DNA of 64,000 nt, from assembly GCA_051879315.1 (NCBI GenBank), contig JBJELW010000048.1, forward strand, positions 15,565-79,564. Reading direction: 5' to 3'. The stretch is from Roseburia_C sp051879315. GTDB taxonomy: Bacteria > Bacillota > Clostridia > Lachnospirales > Lachnospiraceae. This document shows positions 25,899 to 33,981 of the stretch, piece after piece. Both the position numbers and the translations under genes were made by a program. Numbering within the stretch: position 1 is the stretch's first letter; the number at the start of each line of letters is the position of its first letter. The notes below the pieces were generated by a model. That model saw nothing but the letters and a program-made list of their open reading frames with translations, had not been told where the DNA came from and ran no database searches.

Positions 25899-26693
25899 AT
25901 GAGCAAGATAGAAATCAGGAATTTATCGTTTAGCTATGAAGAGAATAAAGACAAAACACTGGCGTTGGAGGATATCAATCTTTCCATCGAAGAAGGAGAA
26001 TTTATCTGTATTTTAGGACCGTCTGGATGTGGAAAAAGTACATTGTTAAGTCTGCTTGAAGGCTTAAATGTATGTTCCAAGGGCGGAATTTTTATAGATG
26101 GAAATGAAATCAAAGGCCCAGGTACGGATCGTGCAGTTGTCTTTCAGCACTATTCTCTTTTTCCGTGGTTGAGCGCCAAAAAGAATATTATTTTTGGAAT
26201 TAAGCAGGGAAATAAGAAATATTCCAAAGCGGAACGGAATGAGCTTGCAGATGAATATCTACGAAATGTAGGATTGGAAGATGCGGCTGACAAATATCCG
26301 GCACAGTTGTCCGGAGGTATGCAGCAGCGTGTGGCCATTGCAAGAGCATTGGCAATGGAGGCTGATATTCTGCTTATGGATGAGCCTTTTGGTGCCATTG
26401 ATCCAAAACTTCGTTTGGAACTACAGGAATTGTTTAGTCGTCTGAGCAAGGAAAAAGGAAAAACAGTGGTTTTTGTCACCCATGATATTGATGAGGCAAT
26501 TTTACTGGCAGACCGGATCATCGTGATGGAGCCGGGAAAAGTTCGCGCAGAGATTCCGGTTACAATCCCAAATCCGAGAAAACGTGACGAATTGTCTGGT
26601 ACGAAAGAGTACCAGAACTTACATAAAAAATTGATTTCTCTGTTCTATGAGCGTGTTGCACTGGAAATCGGTAATGAGGAGGTAGTGCTGTGA
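25899..26693 (+). CDS. ABC transporter ATP-binding protein, SsuB/TauB/NrtD type
   Basis: 264 residues after AGAAGGAGAT. Walker A GPSGCGKST (about 39-47), Q-loop VFQHYSLFPW, signature LSGGMQQRVAIARAL, Walker B ILLMDEPFGAID and H-loop VTHDIDEA are all present. It powers uptake with the permease, whose GTG start overlaps its stop by 4 bases. The subtype is that of sulfonate, taurine and nitrate importers. The C-terminal tail is about 20 residues longer than the minimal SsuB. Confidence 0.94.
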   Translation: MSKIEIRNLSFSYEENKDKTLALEDINLSIEEGEFICILGPSGCGKSTLLSLLEGLNVCSKGGIFIDGNEIKGPGTDRAVVFQHYSLFPWLSAKKNIIFGIKQGNKKYSKAERNELADEYLRNVGLEDAADKYPAQLSGGMQQRVAIARALAMEADILLMDEPFGAIDPKLRLELQELFSRLSKEKGKTVVFVTHDIDEAILLADRIIVMEPGKVRAEIPVTIPNPRKRDELSGTKEYQNLHKKLISLFYERVALEIGNEEVVL

Positions 26694-27589
26694 AACTGGT
26701 ATTTAATCGCGTAAATATCGTATTTATTATTGATTTATTACTTGTTTTATTTATGCCCACTTCCCAAAATATTGACTCGCCGTGGGCACTTGTGGTTGTA
26801 TTGGTTCTGGCAGAGATTCTATTTCTGGTTCAGTATGCCAGAAACAAAAAAAAGAGCACCATTGATGTAGCGTTTGTTACCTTTATCTTTTTAGGACTTT
26901 GGGATTTTTTGAAAAAACTTGGAAAGTTACATCCGGTTCTTGTGCCACCACCGGAAAATGTTTTTAATGTATTTATTACCCAGCGGGAACTGATTCTACA
27001 GGGAATTGGAAGTTCTGTACTTTTACTGGTATATGGTGTTGGAATTGCATTAGTGGTTGGCATTGTTTTGGGATTGCTGGTGGGCTGGATTCCCAGATTG
27101 CGGGAGGCTGTAATGCCCATTGCCAATGTAATCAGTCCGATTCCACCACTGGTATATACTCCGTATGTGGTTGCTGTCATGCCTACATTCCGAATGGCGT
27201 CCATCTTTGTCATTTTTTCAGCAGTATTTTGGCCCACATTTCAGCAGATGGTAGGACGTGTCAGCAGCATGGATCAAAAGATCATTCAGTCAGCTAAGGT
27301 TATGAATGTATCAACGCCAACCATGTTGTTTAGAGTTATTTTACCATATTGTATGCCGGGAATTATTACCGGACTTTCCGGGTCCATGCGGGCAGCGTTT
27401 TTGTGTTTGACCGGTGCAGAGCTGTTAGGTGCAAGCTCAGGTCTGGGATTCTTCGTCAAGAAGTTTTCAGATTATGCGGATTATACCAAGGTAATCGCAG
27501 GTATTATTGTGATGGGTATTGTGGTTACAGTGGTTGAATTGCTGATCAAACTGTTGGAAAAGAAGTGTATCAAGTGGAGATATAACTAA
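26690..27589 (+). CDS. ABC transporter permease, SsuC/TauC type
   Basis: 299 residues starting at GTG 26690 inside the ATPase stop, with AATGAGGAGG before it. Two N-terminal helices (about 6-45) precede the usual six-helix BPD_transp_1 core, with the EAA-like loop AKVMNVSTPTMLFRVILPYCMP, split here as VSTPTMLFRVILPY (about 205-220). It forms the membrane channel with the ATPase. The extra N-terminal hydrophobic pair is slightly unusual for SsuC, which normally has about 260 residues. Confidence 0.93.
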   Translation: MKLVFNRVNIVFIIDLLLVLFMPTSQNIDSPWALVVVLVLAEILFLVQYARNKKKSTIDVAFVTFIFLGLWDFLKKLGKLHPVLVPPPENVFNVFITQRELILQGIGSSVLLLVYGVGIALVVGIVLGLLVGWIPRLREAVMPIANVISPIPPLVYTPYVVAVMPTFRMASIFVIFSAVFWPTFQQMVGRVSSMDQKIIQSAKVMNVSTPTMLFRVILPYCMPGIITGLSGSMRAAFLCLTGAELLGASSGLGFFVKKFSDYADYTKVIAGIIVMGIVVTVVELLIKLLEKKCIKWRYN

Positions 27590-27610
27590 TTACGAAAGGA
27601 AAAGGGAATT

Positions 27611-28540
27611 ATGGGAAAGATTTATCACAGTGTTTTGGAGTTGATCGGACATACACCGTTGATTGAACTGCATCGGTTGGAAGAGGCAGAGGCAACGGAA
27701 GCGCATATACTTGCAAAACTGGAAGCATTCAATCCGGCAGGCAGTATTAAGGATCGTACTGCTTTAAATATGGTCCGGGCAGCAGAAGAGGAAGGCAAGT
27801 TAAAGCCGGGCGGGACTATCATTGAAGGTACTTCCGGAAATACCGGTATCGGTTTGGCGGCACTTGGAGCTGCCAAGGGATATAGTGTAAAAATCTGTAT
27901 GCCGGATAATGTGTCCCGGGAGCGCAGTGTATTGCTGAAATCATATGGAGCAGAAGTTTATCTGACACCTGGCGAGGAGAATATGGCAGGTGCGGGGGCT
28001 AAAGCGCAGGAATTGGGAGCCCAGATAGAGAATTCCGTGGTAATCGGACAGGGCGCAAATCCGAATAATCCGGATGCACATTATAAGACCACAGGACCGG
28101 AAATCTGGGAAGATACTGATGGAAAAGTTGACATTTTTGTTGCAACGTCTGGAACCGGTGGAACAATCAGTGGAACCGGAAAGTATCTGAGGGAGAAGAA
28201 CCCGGACGTTGAGATTATTGCTGTGGAACCACTGGGAAGTCCAGTATTAAATGGTGGGGAACATGGACCTCATAAGATTCAGGGAATCGGTGGTGGAGGA
28301 ATACCGCCGGTTACAGATGCTTCCCTTTTTAACGAGGTGATCGATGTCAGCGATGAAGATGCGTATGCATATGCCAACAAGCTGCCGAAGGTAGAGGGAA
28401 TTTCAATCGGTATTTCTGCCGGTGCTGCATTATGGGCAGCGGTGCAGGTGGCAAAGCGTCCGGAGAACAAGGGAAAGAATATCGTTGTTATTTTCCCGGA
28501 TAATGGAGATCATTATTTATCCAGTGACCTTTACGATTAA
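27611..28540 (+). CDS. cysK: Cysteine synthase (O-acetylserine sulfhydrylase)
   Basis: 309 residues after AAAGGAAAAG. The PLP lysine is Lys47 in NPAGSIKDRTA. TSGNTGIGLA (75-84) contacts substrate and GTGGTISGTG binds the phosphate. The enzyme joins sulfide to O-acetylserine to give cysteine. It lies in one orientation 21 bases after the permease, so the imported compound probably supplies sulfur that ends in cysteine. CysK-fold relatives can use other nucleophiles, which cannot be excluded. Confidence 0.93.
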   Translation: MGKIYHSVLELIGHTPLIELHRLEEAEATEAHILAKLEAFNPAGSIKDRTALNMVRAAEEEGKLKPGGTIIEGTSGNTGIGLAALGAAKGYSVKICMPDNVSRERSVLLKSYGAEVYLTPGEENMAGAGAKAQELGAQIENSVVIGQGANPNNPDAHYKTTGPEIWEDTDGKVDIFVATSGTGGTISGTGKYLREKNPDVEIIAVEPLGSPVLNGGEHGPHKIQGIGGGGIPPVTDASLFNEVIDVSDEDAYAYANKLPKVEGISIGISAGAALWAAVQVAKRPENKGKNIVVIFPDNGDHYLSSDLYD

Positions 28541-28609
28541 ATATGATAATCCGCAGTTTGTCGCGGAGTATGAAAACGGATGATGGAGAAAAAGGGAGAT
28601 AGTAAAAAT

Positions 28610-29719
28610 ATGGCAGATTTTGGATGTTGTGGAGAATCCATCGTATCAGTCGGAGAAGAGATTGTCGGAGGATTCGTGAACTGGAGTGATGAGGAAGCAG
28701 ATCGGGATGCTGCAGAGCGTGGAGTTTTGCCAAGACCGAAGAAAAAGGGGCGTGAAATCGATCAGCGTGGAGCATTTGTTCGCCAGCAAAATCGTTTTTC
28801 GACTCCTTTTGGGGATGGAGAGGGCGAGTTAAAAGCCGAAGCAGGAAAATACCGTCTGATTTGGTTTAAGGGATGTCAATGGTCTAATCGGGCATCCATT
28901 GTCAGAGAATTATTGGGATTACAGGATGCCATTAGTGTCAATCTTGTGGATCATTCCGGCGAGACCAATAAATACGGTTGGGGATTTTCCCAGGAGCCAA
29001 ATCATGAAGATCCGGTATTAGGTGTCAAGTTTTTAAGTGAACTTTATAAAAACGCAGATCCCGATTACGCCGATCGCGCGACGGTTCCGGCGCTTGTGGA
29101 TGTGACTACAAAGAAAGTGGTAAATAACGACTATCATCGACTCACTAACTATTTCGAAGTGGAATTTCGTCCATTTCAGGCGGAGGACGCACCGGACTTG
29201 TACCCGGAGGAACTGCGCAAGGAGATTGATGATTTCAATGAATGGTTGTTCCCTCATATCAACAATGCTCATTACCGGATGGCATTCTGCCAATCCATAG
29301 AGGCATATCAGGAGGCATTTGAAGATTTTTATGATTCAATGGACCAGCTGGAGGAACGGTTATCGAAGAACCGGTTTTTATTTGGTGATTATATAACAGA
29401 CAGTGACGTTCGGTTTTTTGTAACTCTGACCAGATTTGACACCAATTATTATCGTAATCTGGGACCCTTGAAGCGCCGTGTTGTGGATTATGAGAATATT
29501 TGGGCATATGCAAGAGATTTGTATGAGATTCCTGCATTTAAGAATAATACCTATTTCCGTGATTTTTCTAAAGGCCGGGGAAATAAAAATGCAGATTTCG
29601 TAGATTTTAATACCCGTTTTGTAGATCAGATAGATTATGAAGCCTTCTGGTCAACCCCACAGAATCGAAAAGCATTGAGCAAGACACCTGAAGAGAAATT
29701 CTTACGACATAAAAAATAA
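28610..29719 (+). CDS. Glutathionyl-hydroquinone reductase-like protein (GST superfamily)
   Basis: 369 residues from ATG 28610, with AGGGAGA ten bases before it; an in-frame ATG at 28580 lacks a site. N-terminal extension (1-45) contains the Cys pair GCCGES. The thioredoxin fold has Cys89 in FKGCQWSNR, the family active-site position, and RATVPALVDV. The helical C-domain shows RFLFGDYITDSDVRFFVTL. Classical members reduce glutathionyl-hydroquinones. In this cysteine-synthesis cluster it may cleave a thioether or conjugate to release a thiol, which is inference. It is the shorter paralogue of the protein at 11183-12646. Confidence 0.85.
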   Translation: MADFGCCGESIVSVGEEIVGGFVNWSDEEADRDAAERGVLPRPKKKGREIDQRGAFVRQQNRFSTPFGDGEGELKAEAGKYRLIWFKGCQWSNRASIVRELLGLQDAISVNLVDHSGETNKYGWGFSQEPNHEDPVLGVKFLSELYKNADPDYADRATVPALVDVTTKKVVNNDYHRLTNYFEVEFRPFQAEDAPDLYPEELRKEIDDFNEWLFPHINNAHYRMAFCQSIEAYQEAFEDFYDSMDQLEERLSKNRFLFGDYITDSDVRFFVTLTRFDTNYYRNLGPLKRRVVDYENIWAYARDLYEIPAFKNNTYFRDFSKGRGNKNADFVDFNTRFVDQIDYEAFWSTPQNRKALSKTPEEKFLRHKK

Positions 29720-29772
29720 TCCTTGTACATGGATTTCATATTTGCAGAAAGAATGTTTTTAAGGGAGAGAAT

Positions 29773-30255
29773 ATGAATATTTCATATAAAACCACGAAAG
29801 AAAATGTGAATTGGCAGGAAGTGGCTGAGGTGTTGGATCGTTCGGGATTGTCACATCATACTGCAGAAGAACAGGAAATCATGTTCACAAACAGTTATTC
29901 GGTTGTATTCGTATATGATGACGATCGTATTGTTGGTGTGGCGAGAGCACTGTCCGATGGAATCAGTCAGGCATCTGTCTATAATATAGCATTGGATAAG
30001 GAATATCAGGGGAACGGGATTGGCAGAGAAATGATCGAACGGCTGTTGGCACCTCTTGCCGGACAGACTATCATTCTGTATACTCATCCTAAAAATCTTG
30101 GTCTGTATGAAAAGTTAGGATTCCGGAGAAATAAGACGGCAATGTGCATAATGGCCCAAACGCCGGAACATATGGAGTGGATGGAAAAAACAGGTTTTCT
30201 CTTGCCGGAGAACTACCGGTTTGAAGGGGAAGAGAAATGGGAGTTTCATAAGTAA
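29773..30255 (+). CDS. GNAT-family N-acetyltransferase
   Basis: 160 residues after AAGGGAGAG. Acetyl-CoA motif A is EYQGNGIGREMIERLL (about 77-92), preceded by the beta strands VVFVYDDDRIVGVARAL, split here as VFVYDDDRIVGVARA. Motif B includes YEKLGFRRNKTAMCIM. The substrate is unknown. In Bacillus, sulfur-scavenging operons carry GNAT enzymes (SnaA-type) that acetylate S-modified cysteines before cleavage, and its position after cysK and the GHR-like gene suggests a similar role here (inference). Confidence 0.88.
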   Translation: MNISYKTTKENVNWQEVAEVLDRSGLSHHTAEEQEIMFTNSYSVVFVYDDDRIVGVARALSDGISQASVYNIALDKEYQGNGIGREMIERLLAPLAGQTIILYTHPKNLGLYEKLGFRRNKTAMCIMAQTPEHMEWMEKTGFLLPENYRFEGEEKWEFHK

Positions 30256-30263
30256 GTAAATAT

Positions 30264-30312
30264 AAAAGCCATGAAACAGACAGGAGCAATCCTGATGTTT
30301 CATGGCTTTTTT
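30264..30312. terminator. Bidirectional terminator between the GNAT gene and typA
   Basis: AAAAGCCATGAAACA (30264-30278) pairs exactly with TGTTTCATGGCTTTT (30296-30310), with T-run on the plus side and A-run on the left, so it can serve both convergent units. Confidence 0.92.
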
Positions 30313-30356
30313 GTCGGGTTGTCGCAGCCTGTTATGTCAGGCCCGGGCTGGCGACT

Positions 30357-32186
30357 TTATTTCTTAAAATTCGCACGTTTTCTAAGAGTGGGATCCAGAA
30401 TCCGTTTGCGGATACGCAGGGATTCCGGCGTAACTTCCAGAAGTTCATCCACATCGATAAAGTCCAGTGCCTGCTCTAAGGACAGCACTTTTGGCGGAAC
30501 CAGTGTCAGTGCTTCATCCGCGGAAGAGGAACGGGTGTTGGTCAGATGCTTTTTCTTACATACATTCAATTCGATATCTTCAGCCTTGGCGGAAGAACCG
30601 ATGACCATACCGGAGTATACCTTTACGCCCGGTCCGATAAATAAGGTACCGCGCTCCTGGGCAGAGAATAGGCCGTAAGTTACGGATTCGCCGCTTTCGA
30701 AGGCAATCAGGGAGCCCTGTTTGCGGTATGCGATATCTCCCTTGTAGGGGGCATATCCGTCAAAAATGGTGTTGATGATTCCATTTCCCTTGGTGTCGGT
30801 CAGGAACTCTCCACGGTAACCGATGAGACCACGGGAAGGAATGTAGAACTCCAAACGGGTGTAGCCGCCGCTGATGGGCTTCATGTTGCGGAGCTCACCT
30901 TTGCGCTGGCTTAACTTGTCGATGACTGTTCCGGTGAAGTCATCCGGTACATCCACGTAAGCAATCTCCATAGGCTCTAACTTTTTGCCGTTTTCATCAG
31001 TGTGATAAAGCACCTCAGCCTTACTTACAGCAAATTCATAACCTTCACGGCGCATATTCTCAATCAGGACGGATAAATGCAGTTCTCCACGGCCGGATAC
31101 CTTGTAGCTGTCGGCATTTTCTGTCTCCTCTACACGAAGGCTCACGTCTGTATTTAACTCCTTAAAGAGACGATCCCGGATGTGACGGGAAGTGACATAT
31201 TTTCCTTCCTGGCCAGCCAGCGGACTGTCATTTACGATGAAGTTCATGGACAGAGTGGGCTCGGAAATCTTCTGGAAGGGAATGGCAACCGGGTTTTCCG
31301 GAGCGCAGATGGTATCGCCGATATGAATATCGGAAATACCGGAAATAGCCACGATGGAACCAATCTTTGCCTCAGTGACATCCACCTTGTTTAATCCGTC
31401 AAACTCGTACAGTTTGCTGATCTTTACCTTCTGCCGCTTGTCCGGTTCATGATGGTTTACAACAACTGCTTCCTGATTCACGCGAAGGCAGCCGTTATCT
31501 ACTTTACCCACACCGATTCGACCCACGTACTCATTGTAGTCAATGGTACTGATCAGCACCTGGGTGTTGGCGTCGGGATCGCCGGTGGGAGCGGGGATAT
31601 AGTCAATAATGGTTTCGAAGAGAGGCGTCATATCCTTCTTCTCATCATTCAGATCACGCACTGCGTAACCGTCTCTTGCGGAAGCGAAGATGAAAGGGCA
31701 GTCTAACTGTTCTTCGGAAGCATCCAAGTCCATAAACAACTCTAACACCTCGTCAATCACCTCATCCGGGCGGGCTTCCGGGCGGTCGATTTTATTGACG
31801 CAAACGATAACCGGAAGATCTAACTCTAATGCCTTCATCAAAACGAATTTTGTCTGAGGCATGGCTCCCTCGAAAGCGTCTACCACTAAAATGACACCGT
31901 TTACCATTTTCAGCACACGCTCCACTTCGCCGCCGAAGTCTGCATGGCCGGGGGTGTCAATAATGTTGATCTTCACATCCTTGTAAAATACGGCAGTGTT
32001 TTTGGAAAGGATGGTGATACCACGTTCACGCTCAATGTCATTTGAGTCCATGACACGCTCCTGAACCTCCTGGTTAGCGCGGAATACACCACTTTGCTTT
32101 AACAATTCATCAACCAGAGTGGTTTTGCCGTGATCAACATGGGCAATAATTGCGATGTTTCGAATATCATCTCTTGTTGTCTGCAT
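30357..32186 (-). CDS. typA: Ribosome-associated translational GTPase TypA/BipA
   Basis: 609 residues on the minus strand, full length. G1 AHVDHGKTT, G2 RERGITI, G3 DTPGHADF and G4 NKIDRPEARP are intact. Domains II, III (EF-G V-like) and the TypA-specific C-terminal domain follow; the end is rich in Arg and Lys. TypA assists 50S subunit assembly and stress adaptation, especially in the cold. The start has AAAAGGAG upstream. It is convergent with the sulfur cluster and divergent from the SSB-like gene. Confidence 0.98.
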   Translation of the reverse strand: MQTTRDDIRNIAIIAHVDHGKTTLVDELLKQSGVFRANQEVQERVMDSNDIERERGITILSKNTAVFYKDVKINIIDTPGHADFGGEVERVLKMVNGVILVVDAFEGAMPQTKFVLMKALELDLPVIVCVNKIDRPEARPDEVIDEVLELFMDLDASEEQLDCPFIFASARDGYAVRDLNDEKKDMTPLFETIIDYIPAPTGDPDANTQVLISTIDYNEYVGRIGVGKVDNGCLRVNQEAVVVNHHEPDKRQKVKISKLYEFDGLNKVDVTEAKIGSIVAISGISDIHIGDTICAPENPVAIPFQKISEPTLSMNFIVNDSPLAGQEGKYVTSRHIRDRLFKELNTDVSLRVEETENADSYKVSGRGELHLSVLIENMRREGYEFAVSKAEVLYHTDENGKKLEPMEIAYVDVPDDFTGTVIDKLSQRKGELRNMKPISGGYTRLEFYIPSRGLIGYRGEFLTDTKGNGIINTIFDGYAPYKGDIAYRKQGSLIAFESGESVTYGLFSAQERGTLFIGPGVKVYSGMVIGSSAKAEDIELNVCKKKHLTNTRSSSADEALTLVPPKVLSLEQALDFIDVDELLEVTPESLRIRKRILDPTLRKRANFKK

Positions 32187-32227
32187 AATTGAAACTCCTT
32201 TTAAAATCTACAACTCCATTTCCTCAT

Positions 32228-32268
32228 GTCGGTGTGGCAAGTCCCGGACCTACCGCTAAATGACCGAC
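32228..32268 (-). promoter_or_regulatory. Hairpin in the typA 5' leader
   Basis: On the minus strand GTCGGT (32268-32263) can pair with ACCGAC (32233-32228), enclosing a GC-rich segment with GGTCCGGGACTTGCC. It begins about six bases after the predicted transcript start. Confidence 0.4.
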
Positions 32269-32274
32269 TTTCTC

Positions 32275-32302
32275 ATTTTAGCATAAAATATGAAATAAGC
32301 AA
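32275..32302 (-). promoter_or_regulatory. Sigma-A promoter of typA
   Basis: Read on the minus strand, TTGCTT (32302-32297) and TAAAAT (32280-32275) are 16 bases apart. Confidence 0.55.
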
Positions 32303-32461
32303 GTTTTTTTATGGGAACATCACGTTATGGTCATGAAGTGATTTTTAGAACATTTTCTGCCAAAAAACGAATTTAAGTTGTCGACATGTTTTGCGAAGTT
32401 TCTTCTTGAGGTAGGTGATATGGTAAGTGAGTTCAAAACACAGAGAAAGGGAGAAAGATTC

Positions 32462-33091
32462 ATGGCAGATAAAATTTTTGAAAACAATCAGGTATCTATT
32501 GTAGGGGAGATCATAACCGAGTTCCGTTACAGTCACGAAGTATATGGAGAGGGCTTCTATATGGTGGATGTATCCGTAAACCGCTTGAGCAATTTTGCTG
32601 ACTACATTCCGTTGATGATTTCGGAACGTCTGATCGATACCTCCAAAAGCTACATAGGACAGAAAATCCACGTAAGTGGACAGTTCCGCTCCTACAACCG
32701 GCATGAGGAGATAAAGAACCGGCTGGTTTTATCGGTATTTGTGCGGGAACTGGAATTTTTGGAGGATGAGGAGCCGGAGGATCTGAAAAGCAATGAGATT
32801 TTTCTGGACGGCTACATCTGTAAAGCACCCATTTATCGGAAGACCCCGTTGGGAAGAGAGATTGCGGATCTCCTGATTGCAGTGAACCGTTCTTATGGCA
32901 AGTCTGATTACATTCCCTGCATTTGCTGGGGAAGAAATGCGCGGTTTTCATCCGGGTTTGAGGTGGGAACCCATGTGCAGATCGTGGGCAGGATTCAGAG
33001 TCGGGAATACGTGAAAAAGCTCAGTGAGGACGAAGTGGAGAAGCGCATTGCCTACGAGGTGTCAGTAAGCAAAATTGATTGCATGGAATAA
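32462..33091 (+). CDS. Single-stranded-DNA-binding-like protein with two OB-fold domains
   Basis: 209 residues from ATG 32462 after AAAGGGAGAAAG; the longer upstream frame has no ribosome site. Two tandem OB-fold units are apparent, about 8-105 (VSIVGEIITEFRYSHEVYGE) and 112-208 (LDGYICKAPIYRKTPLGREI), each with the SSB-like pattern of strands around hydrophilic loops. The acidic DDDIPF-like tail of canonical SSB is absent; the end is SVSKIDCME. It may handle single-stranded DNA in a special role rather than being the housekeeping SSB. Confidence 0.75.
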   Translation: MADKIFENNQVSIVGEIITEFRYSHEVYGEGFYMVDVSVNRLSNFADYIPLMISERLIDTSKSYIGQKIHVSGQFRSYNRHEEIKNRLVLSVFVRELEFLEDEEPEDLKSNEIFLDGYICKAPIYRKTPLGREIADLLIAVNRSYGKSDYIPCICWGRNARFSSGFEVGTHVQIVGRIQSREYVKKLSEDEVEKRIAYEVSVSKIDCME

Positions 33092-33184
33092 TGAGGCTAG
33101 GGATGACTAACCGGATTGCTTTTTGAAATAAAGTGTGGTATTGTAAACAAATCTGAAGAAAATATTTGTCAGTGGAGGAGTATC

Positions 33185-33670
33185 ATGGAAAAAGGTTCGA
33201 TTCAGATTTATTACGGTGCAGGTCGCGGAAAGACAGACGCAGCATTGGGGAATGCACTTCTGGCAGCCAGCGAGAACAAAAGTGTGATCGTCATTCAGTT
33301 TTTAAAAGGTAAGACTAAGGATCAGATGGATTTTATGCAGAGACTTGAACCGGAAATTAAATTTTTCTGCTTTGAAAAGTCCGAGGAATATTACGAGGAT
33401 TTGTCGGATGAAAAGAAGGCAGAAGAAGAACTTAATATGAAAAATGGTTTGAATTTTGCAAAGAAGGTCCTGGTGACAGGGGAATGCAATCTGCTGATTC
33501 TGGATGAGATTTTAGGGGTAATCGACGAAGGAATCGTTTCACCGGAAGAATTGAGAACCGTGCTGGACTCCAAGATGGAGGATACGGAGATTATAATGAC
33601 CGGTCGGCGCCTGGATGCTTCTCTGCGAAACATGGCAGATGAAGTTTATAATATCGCACCGGAAAAGTAG
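33185..33670 (+). CDS. ATP:corrinoid adenosyltransferase-like protein (CobO/BtuR family)
   Basis: 161 residues from ATG 33185 after GTGGAGGAG. The P-loop reads GAGRGKTDAALG where CobA/BtuR usually has GNGKGKTTAA, so the Thr that normally binds magnesium is followed by Asp instead of Thr. LLILDEILGVIDEGIV (about 103-118) and IIMTGRRLD match the family. Classical members adenosylate cob(I)alamin. No other cobalamin gene is nearby, so activity on corrinoids is likely but unproven. Confidence 0.82.
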   Translation: MEKGSIQIYYGAGRGKTDAALGNALLAASENKSVIVIQFLKGKTKDQMDFMQRLEPEIKFFCFEKSEEYYEDLSDEKKAEEELNMKNGLNFAKKVLVTGECNLLILDEILGVIDEGIVSPEELRTVLDSKMEDTEIIMTGRRLDASLRNMADEVYNIAPEK

Positions 33671-33673
33671 AGG

Positions 33674-33702
33674 TTGACATCATCTGTTGAGGGTGTTATA
33701 TT
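33674..33702 (+). promoter_or_regulatory. Sigma-A promoter of dapA-dapB
   Basis: Perfect TTGACA at 33674-33679 and TATATT at 33697-33702, 17 bases apart. Transcription should start near 33709, just before the riboswitch. Confidence 0.85.
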
Positions 33703-33717
33703 TAGGAAAAGTAAAGA

Positions 33718-33882
33718 GAAGATAGAGGTTGCGCGAGTCAACAGTACTTTGTCGGATGTTGCAGGAACAGAGGAAGACAGGGGAAAGGGGTGAGCGCCGA
33801 AAGAGAGGATTTCTGCAGATTCTTTCTTGGGCATAAATTGAAAAAATTTATGACTGTCATCATACGATGGAGAGCTATCAGA
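33718..33882 (+). promoter_or_regulatory. Lysine riboswitch (L box)
   Basis: The conserved order of the L box is visible: GATAGAGGTTGCGCGAGTCA, then AACAGTA, GGGGAAAGGGGTGAGCGCCG followed by AA, and a closing GATGGAGAGCTATC. P1 pairs GATAG (33721-33725) with CTATC (33875-33879). It binds lysine and controls the downstream terminator, so that lysine shuts off dapA and dapB. Together with the terminator it fills the 310 bases between the adenosyltransferase-like gene and dapA. Confidence 0.92.
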
Positions 33883-33913
33883 AAGTTTATGTATGACATG
33901 AACAGAGTATTAG

Positions 33914-33940
33914 CCGGCTCCATGGGAGTCGGTTTTTTTA
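33914..33940 (+). terminator. Riboswitch-controlled attenuator before dapA
   Basis: CCGGCTCC (33914-33921) pairs with GGAGTCGG (33925-33932, one G-T) around a tiny loop, followed by seven T. Its position after the L box marks it as the expression platform. Confidence 0.9.
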
Positions 33941-33981
33941 TATGGAAATTCTTGTTCGTGCCAAGATATGGAGGAAAGCAT

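Noticed and set aside
33790..33981. N-terminal extension of dapA by 64 codons
   Set aside because: These codons lie in the riboswitch and terminator; the ATG at 33982 has an ideal ribosome site and gives the normal 294-residue protein.
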